Below, piece after piece: positions 7,938 through 16,111 of a DNA stretch of 64,000 bases. The position numbers and the translations under genes were made by a program. Below the pieces are notes generated by a model. It worked only from the letters and a program-made list of their open reading frames with translations, did no database searches and had not been told where the DNA came from. The stretch's first letter is position 1; each line of letters opens with the position of its first letter. Source of the stretch: Vulcanimicrobiia bacterium (GTDB lineage: Bacteria > Vulcanimicrobiota > Vulcanimicrobiia > Vulcanimicrobiales > Vulcanimicrobiaceae); NCBI GenBank assembly GCA_025934645.1, contig JAICWY010000010.1, positions 1 through 64,000 on the forward strand, in the 5' to 3' direction.

Positions 7938-10012
7938 AGCCATTGCATTTCGATACGGAGGCGCTCGACGCGGTGAATCGGAGAGCCGTCGCGTGAGAGA
8001 TCGTGGTTTTCGCCCGGGAAAACGACGTATTCGACCGGGCGGCCAAGAATCTTCAGCGACGTAAACTCCTGAAGCGTTTGGTCGACCGGCGTCCGCGTGT
8101 CTTCCTCACCGTGCAGAATCAACAGCGGCGTGTGCACGTTTTCGACATACGTGAGCGGCGATTCGGTGTAGTTCAGGCTCTTCGGATTCCACGGCAGACC
8201 GAAACCGTATGTCTTGAACTGACCGAAGCCGTTGTCCGATGCGAAGTCCGCGACGAGCTGCTCGCTTGTGAGATTGCTGACGACGCGCTCCGCGATCGCA
8301 ACCTTGTAACGGTTCGTGTGCGAGACGACCCAGAGCGTCGCGTAACCGCCGTAGCTGCCGCCGCTTACGGCCAGCCGCGACCTATCGACGCTCGCGCGCG
8401 CCGATGCCGCGTCCATGACGCGCTGCACGTCGTCGAACATTGCATTGCCCCAATTGGAGTTCAGCGCGGCTTCAAACGCGTAGCCGTGTCCCACGCTGCC
8501 GCGCGGATCCGAAAAGACGACGTTGTAGCCGAGTCCCGCGAGATACTGGAATTCGTGGAAGAACGTCTCGCCGAACTGCGTTTGCGGTCCGCCGTGGATA
8601 TCCAGGATCGTCGGCCGCGGTCCGCTCGCCTTCGGTCCGACCGCCGGCATGAACCACGCCTGCACCGCGTAGCCGGCATCGTCTTTCACGGTGAATTCCT
8701 GCGGCGTCGAGAGTTGCACGCCCGCGAGATACGCGTCGTTCATTCCGGTCAGGCGTTTTTTCTGCCCGGTTTGCAGATCCAGCACGTACACTTCACGCGG
8801 ATGCGTGAAATCCGAGTACGTGTACGCAGCATAGCGGCCATGCTCGTCCATCGTGCACTCCGCCGATTCGCCGCCGCTCGTAAGCGCGGTGACCGCGCCG
8901 GTTTTCGGATCGATCTTCACCAGAACGCCGGTGCCCGGGCGGTTCTCGTTCGCGAGCATAAAGGCATCGCCGGGCGCAAAGAACGGCCCGCACAGGCCGC
9001 CCGGCTCGCCCATGTCGGCAAGGACCGTATCGCCGTAATCGAACGTGTTCTTCGCGATGACCGTGCGCGCGTTCGCGCCGTTTGCCGCCGACTGTACGAG
9101 ATTCGGCGTCGACGCCGGATCCGCAACGCCGCCGCGCAGCGTCCAGATATTGCCGCCGCGATCGTAACCCGCCAAATAGGTTGCAACGGTTGCCGCCGGC
9201 AGTTTGCGCATCGCTCCGCCGCCTGAGGGCATCGTGTACACGTCGTTCGGGCCGCCGCTGGGCGTGTGATAGCGCAGCGAATCGAACGCGATCGTCCTAT
9301 CGTCCGGCGACCACAGCGGATTGCCTTCCGACCATTGCGTGCCGGACGTCAACGCATGTGCGCCGCTGCCGTCGGCGTTCATCACCCAAATGTGAGGATG
9401 GCGGTCGTAGACGTAGCCGGCGCCGTTCTCCCGGAAGTGCAGGTCGTGAATGATCCGCACGTCGGTTTTCTTCTGATCTTTTTTGGGCTTGAATCCAGCG
9501 GCGCTAAAATCGATATACGCGTCGTGCACCGGATCGGTCATTACGCTCGAGAACGCGATGTGTTTTCCATCGTGCGAATACACCGGATGTGACGCGCCGG
9601 CTTTGACGTTGGAGAGCCGGCGCACGCGCCCGCTCGCAACATCGTACGCGAAGATCTGCGAATGCTCGCCCTTCTTCCCAGGCTCGGGCGCGCGATCGAA
9701 CGCGATCGTGCGGCTGTCGGGCGCCCAGACCGGATCCGAGTCGCGGCGTGTCGTGGTGATACGCTGCACCGCGCCGCCGGCCACCGGAACCAAATACAGA
9801 TCGCTATCGTAGGTGTCTTTCGGACCGTTCATCCGCGCGACGACGAACGCGACGCGCGTTCCGTCGGGCGAGATTTGCGGGTCCGAGACGTACGCGATTT
9901 TGAAGAGATCTTCCGCGGCCACAGGCCGCGGCGCGGCAGGGGCCGCGAGTGGGGCGGCGCTGCATGCCAAAACGGCAGCCGCGCAAACGCCGGAAACGAT
10001 GCGAGCGTTCAT
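7916..10012 (-). CDS. S9 family prolyl-oligopeptidase-like serine peptidase, secreted
   Basis: A 698-residue peptidase with an N-terminal signal peptide (VCAAAVLACSAAPLAAPA) and a large beta-propeller built of DPP4/TolB-like repeats (PDSRTIAFDRAPEPG, SPDDRTIAFDSLRYH). The C-terminal alpha/beta-hydrolase domain has nucleophile VSGGSYGGYATLW, acid HGEEDTRTPVDQ and histidine GENHDLSRDG. It probably trims oligopeptides in the periplasm, closest in style to acylaminoacyl-peptidase or dipeptidyl-peptidase enzymes. Its ATG overlaps the egtD stop as ATGA, so it is co-transcribed with and downstream of egtD. The C-terminus (QWLQQHLHP) is encoded within the hairpin at 7906-7937. Confidence 0.93.
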   Translation of the reverse strand: MNARIVSGVCAAAVLACSAAPLAAPAAPRPVAAEDLFKIAYVSDPQISPDGTRVAFVVARMNGPKDTYDSDLYLVPVAGGAVQRITTTRRDSDPVWAPDSRTIAFDRAPEPGKKGEHSQIFAYDVASGRVRRLSNVKAGASHPVYSHDGKHIAFSSVMTDPVHDAYIDFSAAGFKPKKDQKKTDVRIIHDLHFRENGAGYVYDRHPHIWVMNADGSGAHALTSGTQWSEGNPLWSPDDRTIAFDSLRYHTPSGGPNDVYTMPSGGGAMRKLPAATVATYLAGYDRGGNIWTLRGGVADPASTPNLVQSAANGANARTVIAKNTFDYGDTVLADMGEPGGLCGPFFAPGDAFMLANENRPGTGVLVKIDPKTGAVTALTSGGESAECTMDEHGRYAAYTYSDFTHPREVYVLDLQTGQKKRLTGMNDAYLAGVQLSTPQEFTVKDDAGYAVQAWFMPAVGPKASGPRPTILDIHGGPQTQFGETFFHEFQYLAGLGYNVVFSDPRGSVGHGYAFEAALNSNWGNAMFDDVQRVMDAASARASVDRSRLAVSGGSYGGYATLWVVSHTNRYKVAIAERVVSNLTSEQLVADFASDNGFGQFKTYGFGLPWNPKSLNYTESPLTYVENVHTPLLILHGEEDTRTPVDQTLQEFTSLKILGRPVEYVVFPGENHDLSRDGSPIHRVERLRIEMQWLQQHLHP

Positions 10013-11010
10013 CTACGCTGCATTAGATTTACGCTGAACTGCCCCTGCGCGTCGTTCCACGACCGGATGAACTCGTAGCCTGTCTCGCCGGCGAGCCGGG
10101 CGATATCTTCTTCGGAATATTTGTACGAGGACTCGGTATGCACGCGTTCGCCGGATGCAAAACGCACGACCGTGTCGAGCGCGTCGATCGGCACGCTGAC
10201 GGCGCGTTTGGCTTCGAGGTACGAACGCACGCAGCCCGCGTTTTCGTCATACTCGGCGATATGCGCGAAGCCGCTGAGGTCGAAATGGCCGCCCAGCTCG
10301 CGGTTGATGCGGGCCAACACGTTCAAATTGAACGCCGCCGTGACGCCCGTCGGGTCGCTATAAGCCGCGTGCAGCACCGCCGGATCTTTCTTCAAATCCG
10401 CGCCCAGCAACAATCCGTCGCCGGGCTTGAGCGCGGCCGCGACGCGCATCAGCAATTCTTTTCCGTCGCGCGGCTCGTAGTTGCCGATATTCGAGCCCAT
10501 GAACATCGCCAGCACGCGCCCGGGACGCGCAATGGCGTTCGTCTGCAAAATGCTGAAATAATCGCCCGCATATGCGACGACCTCGAGCGGCGGATACGAT
10601 TCCACCAAACCGACCGCGGATGCGCGAAGCGCTTCTTCCGAAATGTCGATAGGCGAATAGCGCAGCCGCCTCTGCGCGCGCAGCGCCTCTTCGATGAGAA
10701 TGCGCGTCTTAACCGCGCTGCCGCTGCCGAGTTCCACGAAATCGACCGGGTTGCCGATGGAGCGCACCATCTCCCAGCCCCATTCGCGCAAGATCTCCGT
10801 CTCGGCGCGCGTCAAGTAGTATTCCGGCAGGAGCGTGATGGCATCGAACAGCGCCGAACCCAGCGCATCGTAAAAATACTTCGAGGGCAAGCGCTTGCGG
10901 GACGCGCACAGACCGGCGCGCACATCCTCCGCGAAGGAGGCGGCGTGAACCGGCGCCAGTCCCGAGACGATGCGCAGGCGGTCCGGCGTTTTAGCGATAG
11001 GCGTGTTCAT
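10009..11010 (-). CDS. egtD: L-histidine N(alpha)-methyltransferase EgtD
   Basis: Trimethylates histidine to hercynine using three SAM molecules, the first committed step of ergothioneine synthesis. At 333 residues it matches the family in length and pattern: LPSKYFYDALGSALFDAIT, the SAM loop VELGSGSAVKTR, FMGSNIGNYEP (a histidine-binding asparagine) and the conserved TESSYKYS near the C-terminus. The ATG at 11010 has a strong ribosome site (AAAAGGAGGGAGCAC). No egtB, egtA or egtC is nearby, so the rest of the pathway must be elsewhere or absent. It is transcribed together with the S9 peptidase; I see no mechanistic reason for that pairing. Confidence 0.94.
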   Translation of the reverse strand: MNTPIAKTPDRLRIVSGLAPVHAASFAEDVRAGLCASRKRLPSKYFYDALGSALFDAITLLPEYYLTRAETEILREWGWEMVRSIGNPVDFVELGSGSAVKTRILIEEALRAQRRLRYSPIDISEEALRASAVGLVESYPPLEVVAYAGDYFSILQTNAIARPGRVLAMFMGSNIGNYEPRDGKELLMRVAAALKPGDGLLLGADLKKDPAVLHAAYSDPTGVTAAFNLNVLARINRELGGHFDLSGFAHIAEYDENAGCVRSYLEAKRAVSVPIDALDTVVRFASGERVHTESSYKYSEEDIARLAGETGYEFIRSWNDAQGQFSVNLMQRR

Positions 11011-11112
11011 GTGCTCCCTCCTTTTCCCCGCAAACGCCCGCGGGTTGCAAATGGATGCATGCTACAGAGCCTGCCGGGCGGGGAATACTGCCTACCGGAG
11101 GACGAGAAACGC
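11011..11112. promoter_or_regulatory. Divergent intergenic region between egtD and the DLH-like gene
   Basis: About 100 bases separate the divergent starts and must hold both promoters. GGAGG at about 11096 serves the plus-strand gene and the AGGAGGG complement near 11018 serves egtD. I could not assign convincing -35 and -10 boxes. Confidence 0.4.
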
Positions 11113-11955
11113 ATGATCAGCCAAGACGTCACCATTTCCGTTGATGGCTCGCAAATGCCCGCATATCTGGCGCGTCCCGAAGAGAATTCCGGGGCCCATC
11201 CGGCGGTCATCGTGCTGCAAGAAGTCTTCGGCTTCACGCCGGAAGTCAAGCGGGTGACCGACCTGCTCGCCAGCACCGGGTACGTCGGTTTGGCGATCGA
11301 TTATTACCACCGGGACCACGCGCGCTTCAGTGCTCCGTACACCGAACAAGGAATCAAGAACGCGTTCGAGGCGGCAGCCGGCGTGACGGCTCAATCGGCG
11401 ATTGCCGACGTCTCCGCCGCGATCTCGTGGCTGAACGAACAGAGCTTCGTTCGCTTCGGCAACATCGCGACGTGGGGCTTCGGTTTCGGCGCAACGCTTG
11501 CATTCGCAAGCGCGTCGCTGCGCGAACTGAGCGGCGCTATTTGTTTCTATCCCGGCAACGTCGCGGCCCCGATGCCGGCGGGCGGCGACCCGCCGATCGA
11601 ACGCGCGGAAGATGTTGCGGTGCCGCTGCTGCTCGCGTTCGGCGAAAAAGATTACTACGTCTCGCGCTTCGATATGGATCGCATCTACACGTCGCTCAAA
11701 CAAGCGAACAGCGATTTCCGGATGCAGATCTATCCGAACGTCGGCCACTCGTTCTTCCGCCACGGCAGCCCCGCGGCAATCGCGGAGCAGCAGCGCTACT
11801 CCGATGAGTCGGTCGCGCAGGCCGTCGCGGATTCGTGGGACCTCGTTCGGAAGTTTCTAAAAGATTGCTTCGCTACGTCGGCACGGCGCGCAGCCGAGAC
11901 CGGTGAAATCCATACAGCGCGTACACAACCACTCCAACCACAAACCAAACGATAA
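11113..11955 (+). CDS. Dienelactone-hydrolase-family protein lacking the nucleophilic cysteine
   Basis: A 280-residue alpha/beta hydrolase. Family landmarks are present: VIVLQEVFGFTPEVKRV (with the conserved glutamate), DYYHRDH, the acid in AFGEKDYYVS and the histidine in NVGHSFFRHGSPAAI. At the nucleophile elbow, where the family has GFCLGG, this protein reads WGFGFGATLA, so residue 124 is glycine (GGT at 11482-11484) instead of cysteine (or serine). It may therefore be a non-catalytic relative, or the base may be a sequence error. The start is ATG 11113 after GGAGG. The last 28 or so residues run antisense into the 3' end of the convergent permease gene. Confidence 0.88.
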   Translation: MISQDVTISVDGSQMPAYLARPEENSGAHPAVIVLQEVFGFTPEVKRVTDLLASTGYVGLAIDYYHRDHARFSAPYTEQGIKNAFEAAAGVTAQSAIADVSAAISWLNEQSFVRFGNIATWGFGFGATLAFASASLRELSGAICFYPGNVAAPMPAGGDPPIERAEDVAVPLLLAFGEKDYYVSRFDMDRIYTSLKQANSDFRMQIYPNVGHSFFRHGSPAAIAEQQRYSDESVAQAVADSWDLVRKFLKDCFATSARRAAETGEIHTARTQPLQPQTKR

Positions 11956-13282
11956 AGCGGATCCACGTCGCAAGGCCCAACCCGTACGCCATGAAATAAA
12001 AGCAGCCGCCCGCGCCCAGTGTAGTGATCAAGGGCATGAGCGGCACGTGGAATCCCCGGCGCGCGTGCGGGTTCACGATGCGCAGTACGAAGACGCCCAC
12101 ACACACGATTCCGAACGCGGAAAACGTGCCGATGTTTACCAGATTCAGCAGATCGGCCAGTGGAAACGTCGCAGCCAGCACGGCGACGATGAGCCCGGTG
12201 ATCGCCGTCATGCGGGCGGGCGTGCGGAAACGCGGGTGCACGCGCGCCACGCCGGGCGGCAGCATGCGGTCGCGCGCCATCACGTAAAAAATTCGAATTT
12301 GTCCGAGCAGCGAGGTGAGCATCACGGTCGTGTTGCCTGCCAGTCCGCCGACGGCGACGATCCAATACACGACACGCGAGCCGTGCGCGGCGCTGACCGC
12401 GTCCAGCATTGCGGCGCCGTCGCTGAGTTTGACGTACTGCAGCGCGCCCACGGTGACGAACGACAAGGCCATGTAGAGCAGCGCGCCCAGCACGAGCGAG
12501 AGCATGATGCCGATCGGCACGTCGCGCGTCGGATTGCGCGCTTCCTCCGAAGCGACGGTGACGGTGTCGAAACCGATGTAGGCGTAAAAGACGAGCGCGG
12601 CGCCGCTCACGATCCCGTGCCAGCCCATCGGCGCGAAGGGATGAAAATTGGCCATGTGCACGCTGCCCGCAACGGCGCTCACGAACACGACCATCGTTGC
12701 GATCTGCAACACGACGAGCGCAGCGTTTACGCCGGCAGATTCGCGGATGCCAATCGCCACCAGCACCGTCACCGCAATGGTGACCAGCGCCGCGATCGCG
12801 TCGTATTGCGGATGTGCGCCGAACGGCGCGGCGGTTTGCAGCGCTTGCGGTAAACGCAAGCCGAAATCGCCGATGAGATGCTGCGCGAAATCCGACCAGG
12901 ACGATGCCGTCGGCGCAAGTGACAAGCCGTATTCGAGGATGAGGTCCCAGCCGATCACCCACGCAACGAGCTCGCCGAGCGTGGCGTAGGCGTACGTGTA
13001 CGCGCTGCCTGCGACCGGGACCATCGAGGCGAACTCCGCGTAGCACAGCGCCGCGCACAGACAGATCAGTCCGGAGAGCGCGTACGCAAGCACGACGCCC
13101 GGGCCCGCGACGTGCGCGCCCGCACCAATCGTGGGAAAGATGCCGCCGAGCATCGTGCCAAGGCCGATCGCAGTGAGCGCCGGCCAACCCAACGCGCGCC
13201 GCAGCACGGGTCCTTCGGCTTCAGGCAATGTCCACCCGAGCGGCTGGCGCGCGAAGAGACGGCGGATTAGGCTTTGGGACAA
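11873..13282 (-). CDS. APC-family amino acid permease
   Basis: A 469-residue inner-membrane transporter with about 12 hydrophobic segments. The first helix carries the APC-type glycine-rich motif (IGLGTMLGGIFPTIGAG), and the third region has FASMVPVAGSAYTYAYATLGE. This is closest to the cationic or basic amino-acid permeases of the YfnA/CAT type, and a second relative lies at 44550. The only family-compatible start is TTG 13282, inside the last codons of the upstream lipoprotein gene (16-base overlap), so translation is probably coupled. The substrate cannot be told from sequence. The gene is convergent with and overlaps the DLH-like gene by 83 bases. Confidence 0.92.
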   Translation of the reverse strand: MSQSLIRRLFARQPLGWTLPEAEGPVLRRALGWPALTAIGLGTMLGGIFPTIGAGAHVAGPGVVLAYALSGLICLCAALCYAEFASMVPVAGSAYTYAYATLGELVAWVIGWDLILEYGLSLAPTASSWSDFAQHLIGDFGLRLPQALQTAAPFGAHPQYDAIAALVTIAVTVLVAIGIRESAGVNAALVVLQIATMVVFVSAVAGSVHMANFHPFAPMGWHGIVSGAALVFYAYIGFDTVTVASEEARNPTRDVPIGIMLSLVLGALLYMALSFVTVGALQYVKLSDGAAMLDAVSAAHGSRVVYWIVAVGGLAGNTTVMLTSLLGQIRIFYVMARDRMLPPGVARVHPRFRTPARMTAITGLIVAVLAATFPLADLLNLVNIGTFSAFGIVCVGVFVLRIVNPHARRGFHVPLMPLITTLGAGGCFYFMAYGLGLATWIRFIVWFVVGVVVYALYGFHRSRLRAVPT

Positions 13283-13758
13283 ATCGAGCGCAGGGCGTTC
13301 TCGGCTTGCGCGTCGGGTTTAACCGCAATGGGTCGGATGTACAGCACGAGATATTTCGAATCGGCGATCGTCGTCGTAACGCCTTCGATCGCTTCGACGA
13401 CGTGCGCGTTTCCGTTGGTCGTGCTCTGACCTTTGCCGGTGAAATGGTCGGCGGGCTGCGTTCCGCAGATCGTGATCGTGTCTCGTTTTACGTCGGAGAC
13501 GTTCTTATTGCCGCCGACAGGCGAGGATGCGCTGAGATCGGCCGTGCTCATGTTTTTGTCGCCGCGGATCAGCATGAGGATTTGGCGGCTTTGCGTATCG
13601 CTGCCGGTCATCCACATCTGCAGGCGTCCGAACATGCCCGGCGTGGCTTTCCACGTAGAGGGCGGCTGGAACGCCGTGTTTTGAGCGGGGCTGCTGCACC
13701 CGGCGAGCGCTGCGCCAACGCAAAGCGCCGCGAGCGTCGAGAAAACTCGCTTCATCAT
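13267..13758 (-). CDS. Putative lipoprotein of unknown function
   Basis: A 163-residue protein that I do not recognise. It starts at ATG 13758 (a second ATG follows immediately) and has a clear lipoprotein signal: MKRVFSTLAALCVGAALAGC, with lipobox LAGC. The mature part is hydrophilic, with NKNVSDVKRDTITICGTQPA and a stretch VVEAIEGVTTTIADSKYLVL that may form a beta-rich domain. Its start overlaps the lytic transglycosylase stop as ATGA, and its 3' end overlaps the permease start, so the three form one operon. Confidence 0.8.
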   Translation of the reverse strand: MMKRVFSTLAALCVGAALAGCSSPAQNTAFQPPSTWKATPGMFGRLQMWMTGSDTQSRQILMLIRGDKNMSTADLSASSPVGGNKNVSDVKRDTITICGTQPADHFTGKGQSTTNGNAHVVEAIEGVTTTIADSKYLVLYIRPIAVKPDAQAENALRSICPKA

Positions 13759-14429
13759 CGTGCGGATATTGGCCGCTCGTAGGAGACAATCTTTGCCCAG
13801 CGGTCTACGATGTCGGCGACATACTCGCGCGTCTCCGGATACGGCGGCACGCCATGGTATTGCGTTACGGCGCCGGGGCCGGCATTGTATGCCGCAAGCG
13901 CGGCTGCATACGGATCGGCGTATGCGCCGCGGTATGCCCGCACGTAGCCGGAGAGCAGCGCCGCGGCGCCGCGAATCGCGTCGTACGGATCGAATGGATC
14001 GACGCCGGCTTCTTGCGCGGTGGAGAGCATGAACTGCGCGATGCCCACGGCGCCCGCAGCGGAGATCGCGCGAGGATCGAACGCGGATTCCTGGAGCAGC
14101 GTGGCGGCGAGGAATTCCGGCGGGAGCGCATTCGCGCTAGCGGCACGCGCCGTCTCGCCGGCTAAATGCAGCGCGTCAGCCGGCGCGATCTGCGGATTGG
14201 TGCGCAGCACCGCGCGCGCGATCGCGAGGACCGGATCGACGCCCGGCGGACCGTCGCGCAACAGGCGCATTCCGAAGAGCGTGTCCGCATACGCGGGCGC
14301 ATGCCAGCTTAAGGCGCTGTTCCGCACCATGGGTATGTACACCGTCGTATTCGGCTCACGGACCGCCGTTTGGTCCGCGCACGCGCAGAGCGCAAGAAAG
14401 ATCGCAAGAAAGCATGGCGGTAGTCGCAG
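13755..14429 (-). CDS. Lytic transglycosylase (SLT domain), exported
   Basis: Cleaves the MurNAc-GlcNAc bond of peptidoglycan. The catalytic glutamate lies in LPPEFLAATLLQESAFDP, followed by the family motifs AISAAGAVGIAQFML and AALAAYNAGPGAVTQYHG. The first canonical start, GTG 14342, would give 195 residues with no export signal. Translating upstream gives an evident signal sequence (RLPPCFLAIFLALCACADQT), with no ATG, GTG or TTG before an in-frame stop at 14442-14444. The only plausible codon is CTG at 14427-14429, preceded by GAGGA about ten bases away, giving 224 residues. LCAC could serve as a lipobox. With that start, the 5' end overlaps the divergent hydroxylase gene by 16 bases. Confidence 0.87.
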   Translation of the reverse strand: MRLPPCFLAIFLALCACADQTAVREPNTTVYIPMVRNSALSWHAPAYADTLFGMRLLRDGPPGVDPVLAIARAVLRTNPQIAPADALHLAGETARAASANALPPEFLAATLLQESAFDPRAISAAGAVGIAQFMLSTAQEAGVDPFDPYDAIRGAAALLSGYVRAYRGAYADPYAAALAAYNAGPGAVTQYHGVPPYPETREYVADIVDRWAKIVSYERPISAR

Positions 14430-14923
14430 CGCTCGTCGTCCTCATCGTCGGCGATTTCGGGTCAACGTTCTTCTATCACGTACCGCAGCACCTATGGTTC
14501 ACGCTGCATCTGCGCACGCACCACGACCGCCGCCGCCCGTACTTCGACCATGCCGTGCTCTCGACGGACCCGTGGGTGCTGCTCGACGGCTTTCTGGGCG
14601 CCCTGCCGTACATTCTGGCGGCCGCGCTGCTCTGGCACGTGTCGTGGCCCGGCGCGATCGCCGGCCTGCTGCTGGGGCAGTTGCACGTTTGGTGGCGTCA
14701 TACGACCGAAATCGGCTGGCGCACGCCGCCTCGCCTAGCCGCCGTGCTGCGGGCCGCCCAAATCGTCTTGCCCGAGGACCATGACGGCCATCACCGAAAC
14801 CCCCACACCGAGTTCGGCGACATCTTCCGCTTTTACGATGCCCCTGCGCGGGCGCTTCTTGCCTTACTCGCTCCGACTCGGCGGAGGCAGCGGAAGACCG
14901 TGAAGAGGTTACAAAGCATTTGA
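14414..14923 (+). CDS. Fatty-acid-hydroxylase / sterol-desaturase-superfamily membrane protein
   Basis: A 169-residue membrane protein with the histidine clusters of the integral-membrane di-iron oxygenases: HVPQH near residue 22, HLRTHH near 32, HVWWRH near 91 and DHDGHH near 123. Between them are hydrophobic segments (LLDGFLGALPYILAAALLWH and GAIAGLLLGQL). The family hydroxylates or desaturates lipids, sterols or carotenoids at the membrane; which lipid is unknown. Its TGA overlaps the TTG start of the lipid-type glycosyltransferase, so the two probably act on the same membrane lipid. The start at ATG 14414 has only a weak AAGAAAG ribosome site. Confidence 0.78.
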   Translation: MAVVAALVVLIVGDFGSTFFYHVPQHLWFTLHLRTHHDRRRPYFDHAVLSTDPWVLLDGFLGALPYILAAALLWHVSWPGAIAGLLLGQLHVWWRHTTEIGWRTPPRLAAVLRAAQIVLPEDHDGHHRNPHTEFGDIFRFYDAPARALLALLAPTRRRQRKTVKRLQSI

Positions 14924-16110
14924 CCAAACGGGCGCTTTTTCTGATCTCCGATACCGGGGGCGGTCATCGCAGTGCTTCCAACGCGATCACCGCGGCCCTG
15001 GATGAAATTCGGGAACCCAGCGCCTTCGAGCACCGCATCGACGACGTCGCCGCCCACTGCTCGTTCCCGCTCACGCAGCTGGGGTGGGGCTACTCCGCGG
15101 CTCTGCGCTACGCGCCCCCCGTCTACGGGGCGCTCTATTATGCGACCAACGGCCGGCGCCGGTATAAGGCGCTGGTTCGTTTTTGCGAGCCGCTGTACCG
15201 CGAGCGCCTGCGCGATCTGTTTACGAGCTATAAACCCGACATCATCGTCTCCGTGCACCCGCTTTTGAATCATGCCGCGCTGCGCGCTCGCGCCGATGCA
15301 AAGATGCAGCACATTCCAATCATCACGGTGATCACCGATCTCGGAAAAGTGCACGAGTCGTGGCTGACGCCGGAAGCCGACGCAGTCGTCGTGCCGGCGC
15401 GCGAAGTCTACGAACGCGCGATCTCGCGCGGCGTGCAGCCGTCGCGTCTGCGCATGCTCGGTCAGCCGATTCATCCCAAGTTCGACGACGTCGTCGGCAG
15501 CAAAGTCGAATTGCGCGAGCAGCTCGGGTTGCCCAGAGAAGGCTTTATCACGCTGCTCATGGCCGGCGGTGAAGGCGGCGGAAAACTCATGCCTACGACG
15601 ATGGCGCTCGCGAAAGCGAAGCTGCCCATGCATTTAGTCGTCGTGTGCGGGCGCAATGAAACGCTGCGCACGAAGCTCGACGATCTCGCGACGTCGCTGC
15701 CCACGCCGATGACGGTCATGGGCTTCACCGACAAAGTTCCCGAACTGATGCGCGCGGCCGATTTACTGGTCACCAAAGCCGGACCGGGAACCCTTGCGGA
15801 GGCGAATGCCGCGCAATTACCGGTGGTCGTGTACGACTACGTGCCGGGGCAAGAGCGCGGGAACGTCGAGTTCGTGCGCCAGAACGGCATCGGCGAAGTC
15901 GCTATCAACAGTACGGCCGAGGTCGTGCGCTCGGTGGAGCGTCTGGTCAAGAATGAATCGCGTCTGGCTGCTATGCGCCGGAATCAAGAGCTCGTCGCAC
16001 CCAAACGCAGCTCGCGCCGCATCGCCGCGCTGATCGCGCAAATGGCGAACGCCGGCACGATGCCGGCCGACGACGAGTACGTGCCTTTACAACACGCCGT
16101 CGCGCTGTAA
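14920..16110 (+). CDS. MGDG-synthase-like / processive diacylglycerol glycosyltransferase (GT28)
   Basis: A 396-residue glycosyltransferase. The N-terminus LFLISDTGGGHRSASNAITA is the MGDG-synthase domain signature, and the C-terminal GT28 half carries the donor-binding segment LVTKAGPGTLAEANAAQLP and VYDYVPGQERGNVEFV. Such enzymes transfer galactose or glucose from a UDP-sugar to diacylglycerol at the cytoplasmic membrane face. The start is TTG 14920 after GAGG, overlapping the stop of the hydroxylase gene. It is the last gene of its pair, and the convergent ROK gene ends one base later. Confidence 0.88.
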   Translation: MTKRALFLISDTGGGHRSASNAITAALDEIREPSAFEHRIDDVAAHCSFPLTQLGWGYSAALRYAPPVYGALYYATNGRRRYKALVRFCEPLYRERLRDLFTSYKPDIIVSVHPLLNHAALRARADAKMQHIPIITVITDLGKVHESWLTPEADAVVVPAREVYERAISRGVQPSRLRMLGQPIHPKFDDVVGSKVELREQLGLPREGFITLLMAGGEGGGKLMPTTMALAKAKLPMHLVVVCGRNETLRTKLDDLATSLPTPMTVMGFTDKVPELMRAADLLVTKAGPGTLAEANAAQLPVVVYDYVPGQERGNVEFVRQNGIGEVAINSTAEVVRSVERLVKNESRLAAMRRNQELVAPKRSSRRIAALIAQMANAGTMPADDEYVPLQHAVAL

Positions 16111-16111
16111 T

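Noticed and set aside
10138-11112. Plus-strand open frame running over egtD into the DLH-like gene
   Set aside because: It lies antisense to egtD; only the part from 11113 has family similarity.
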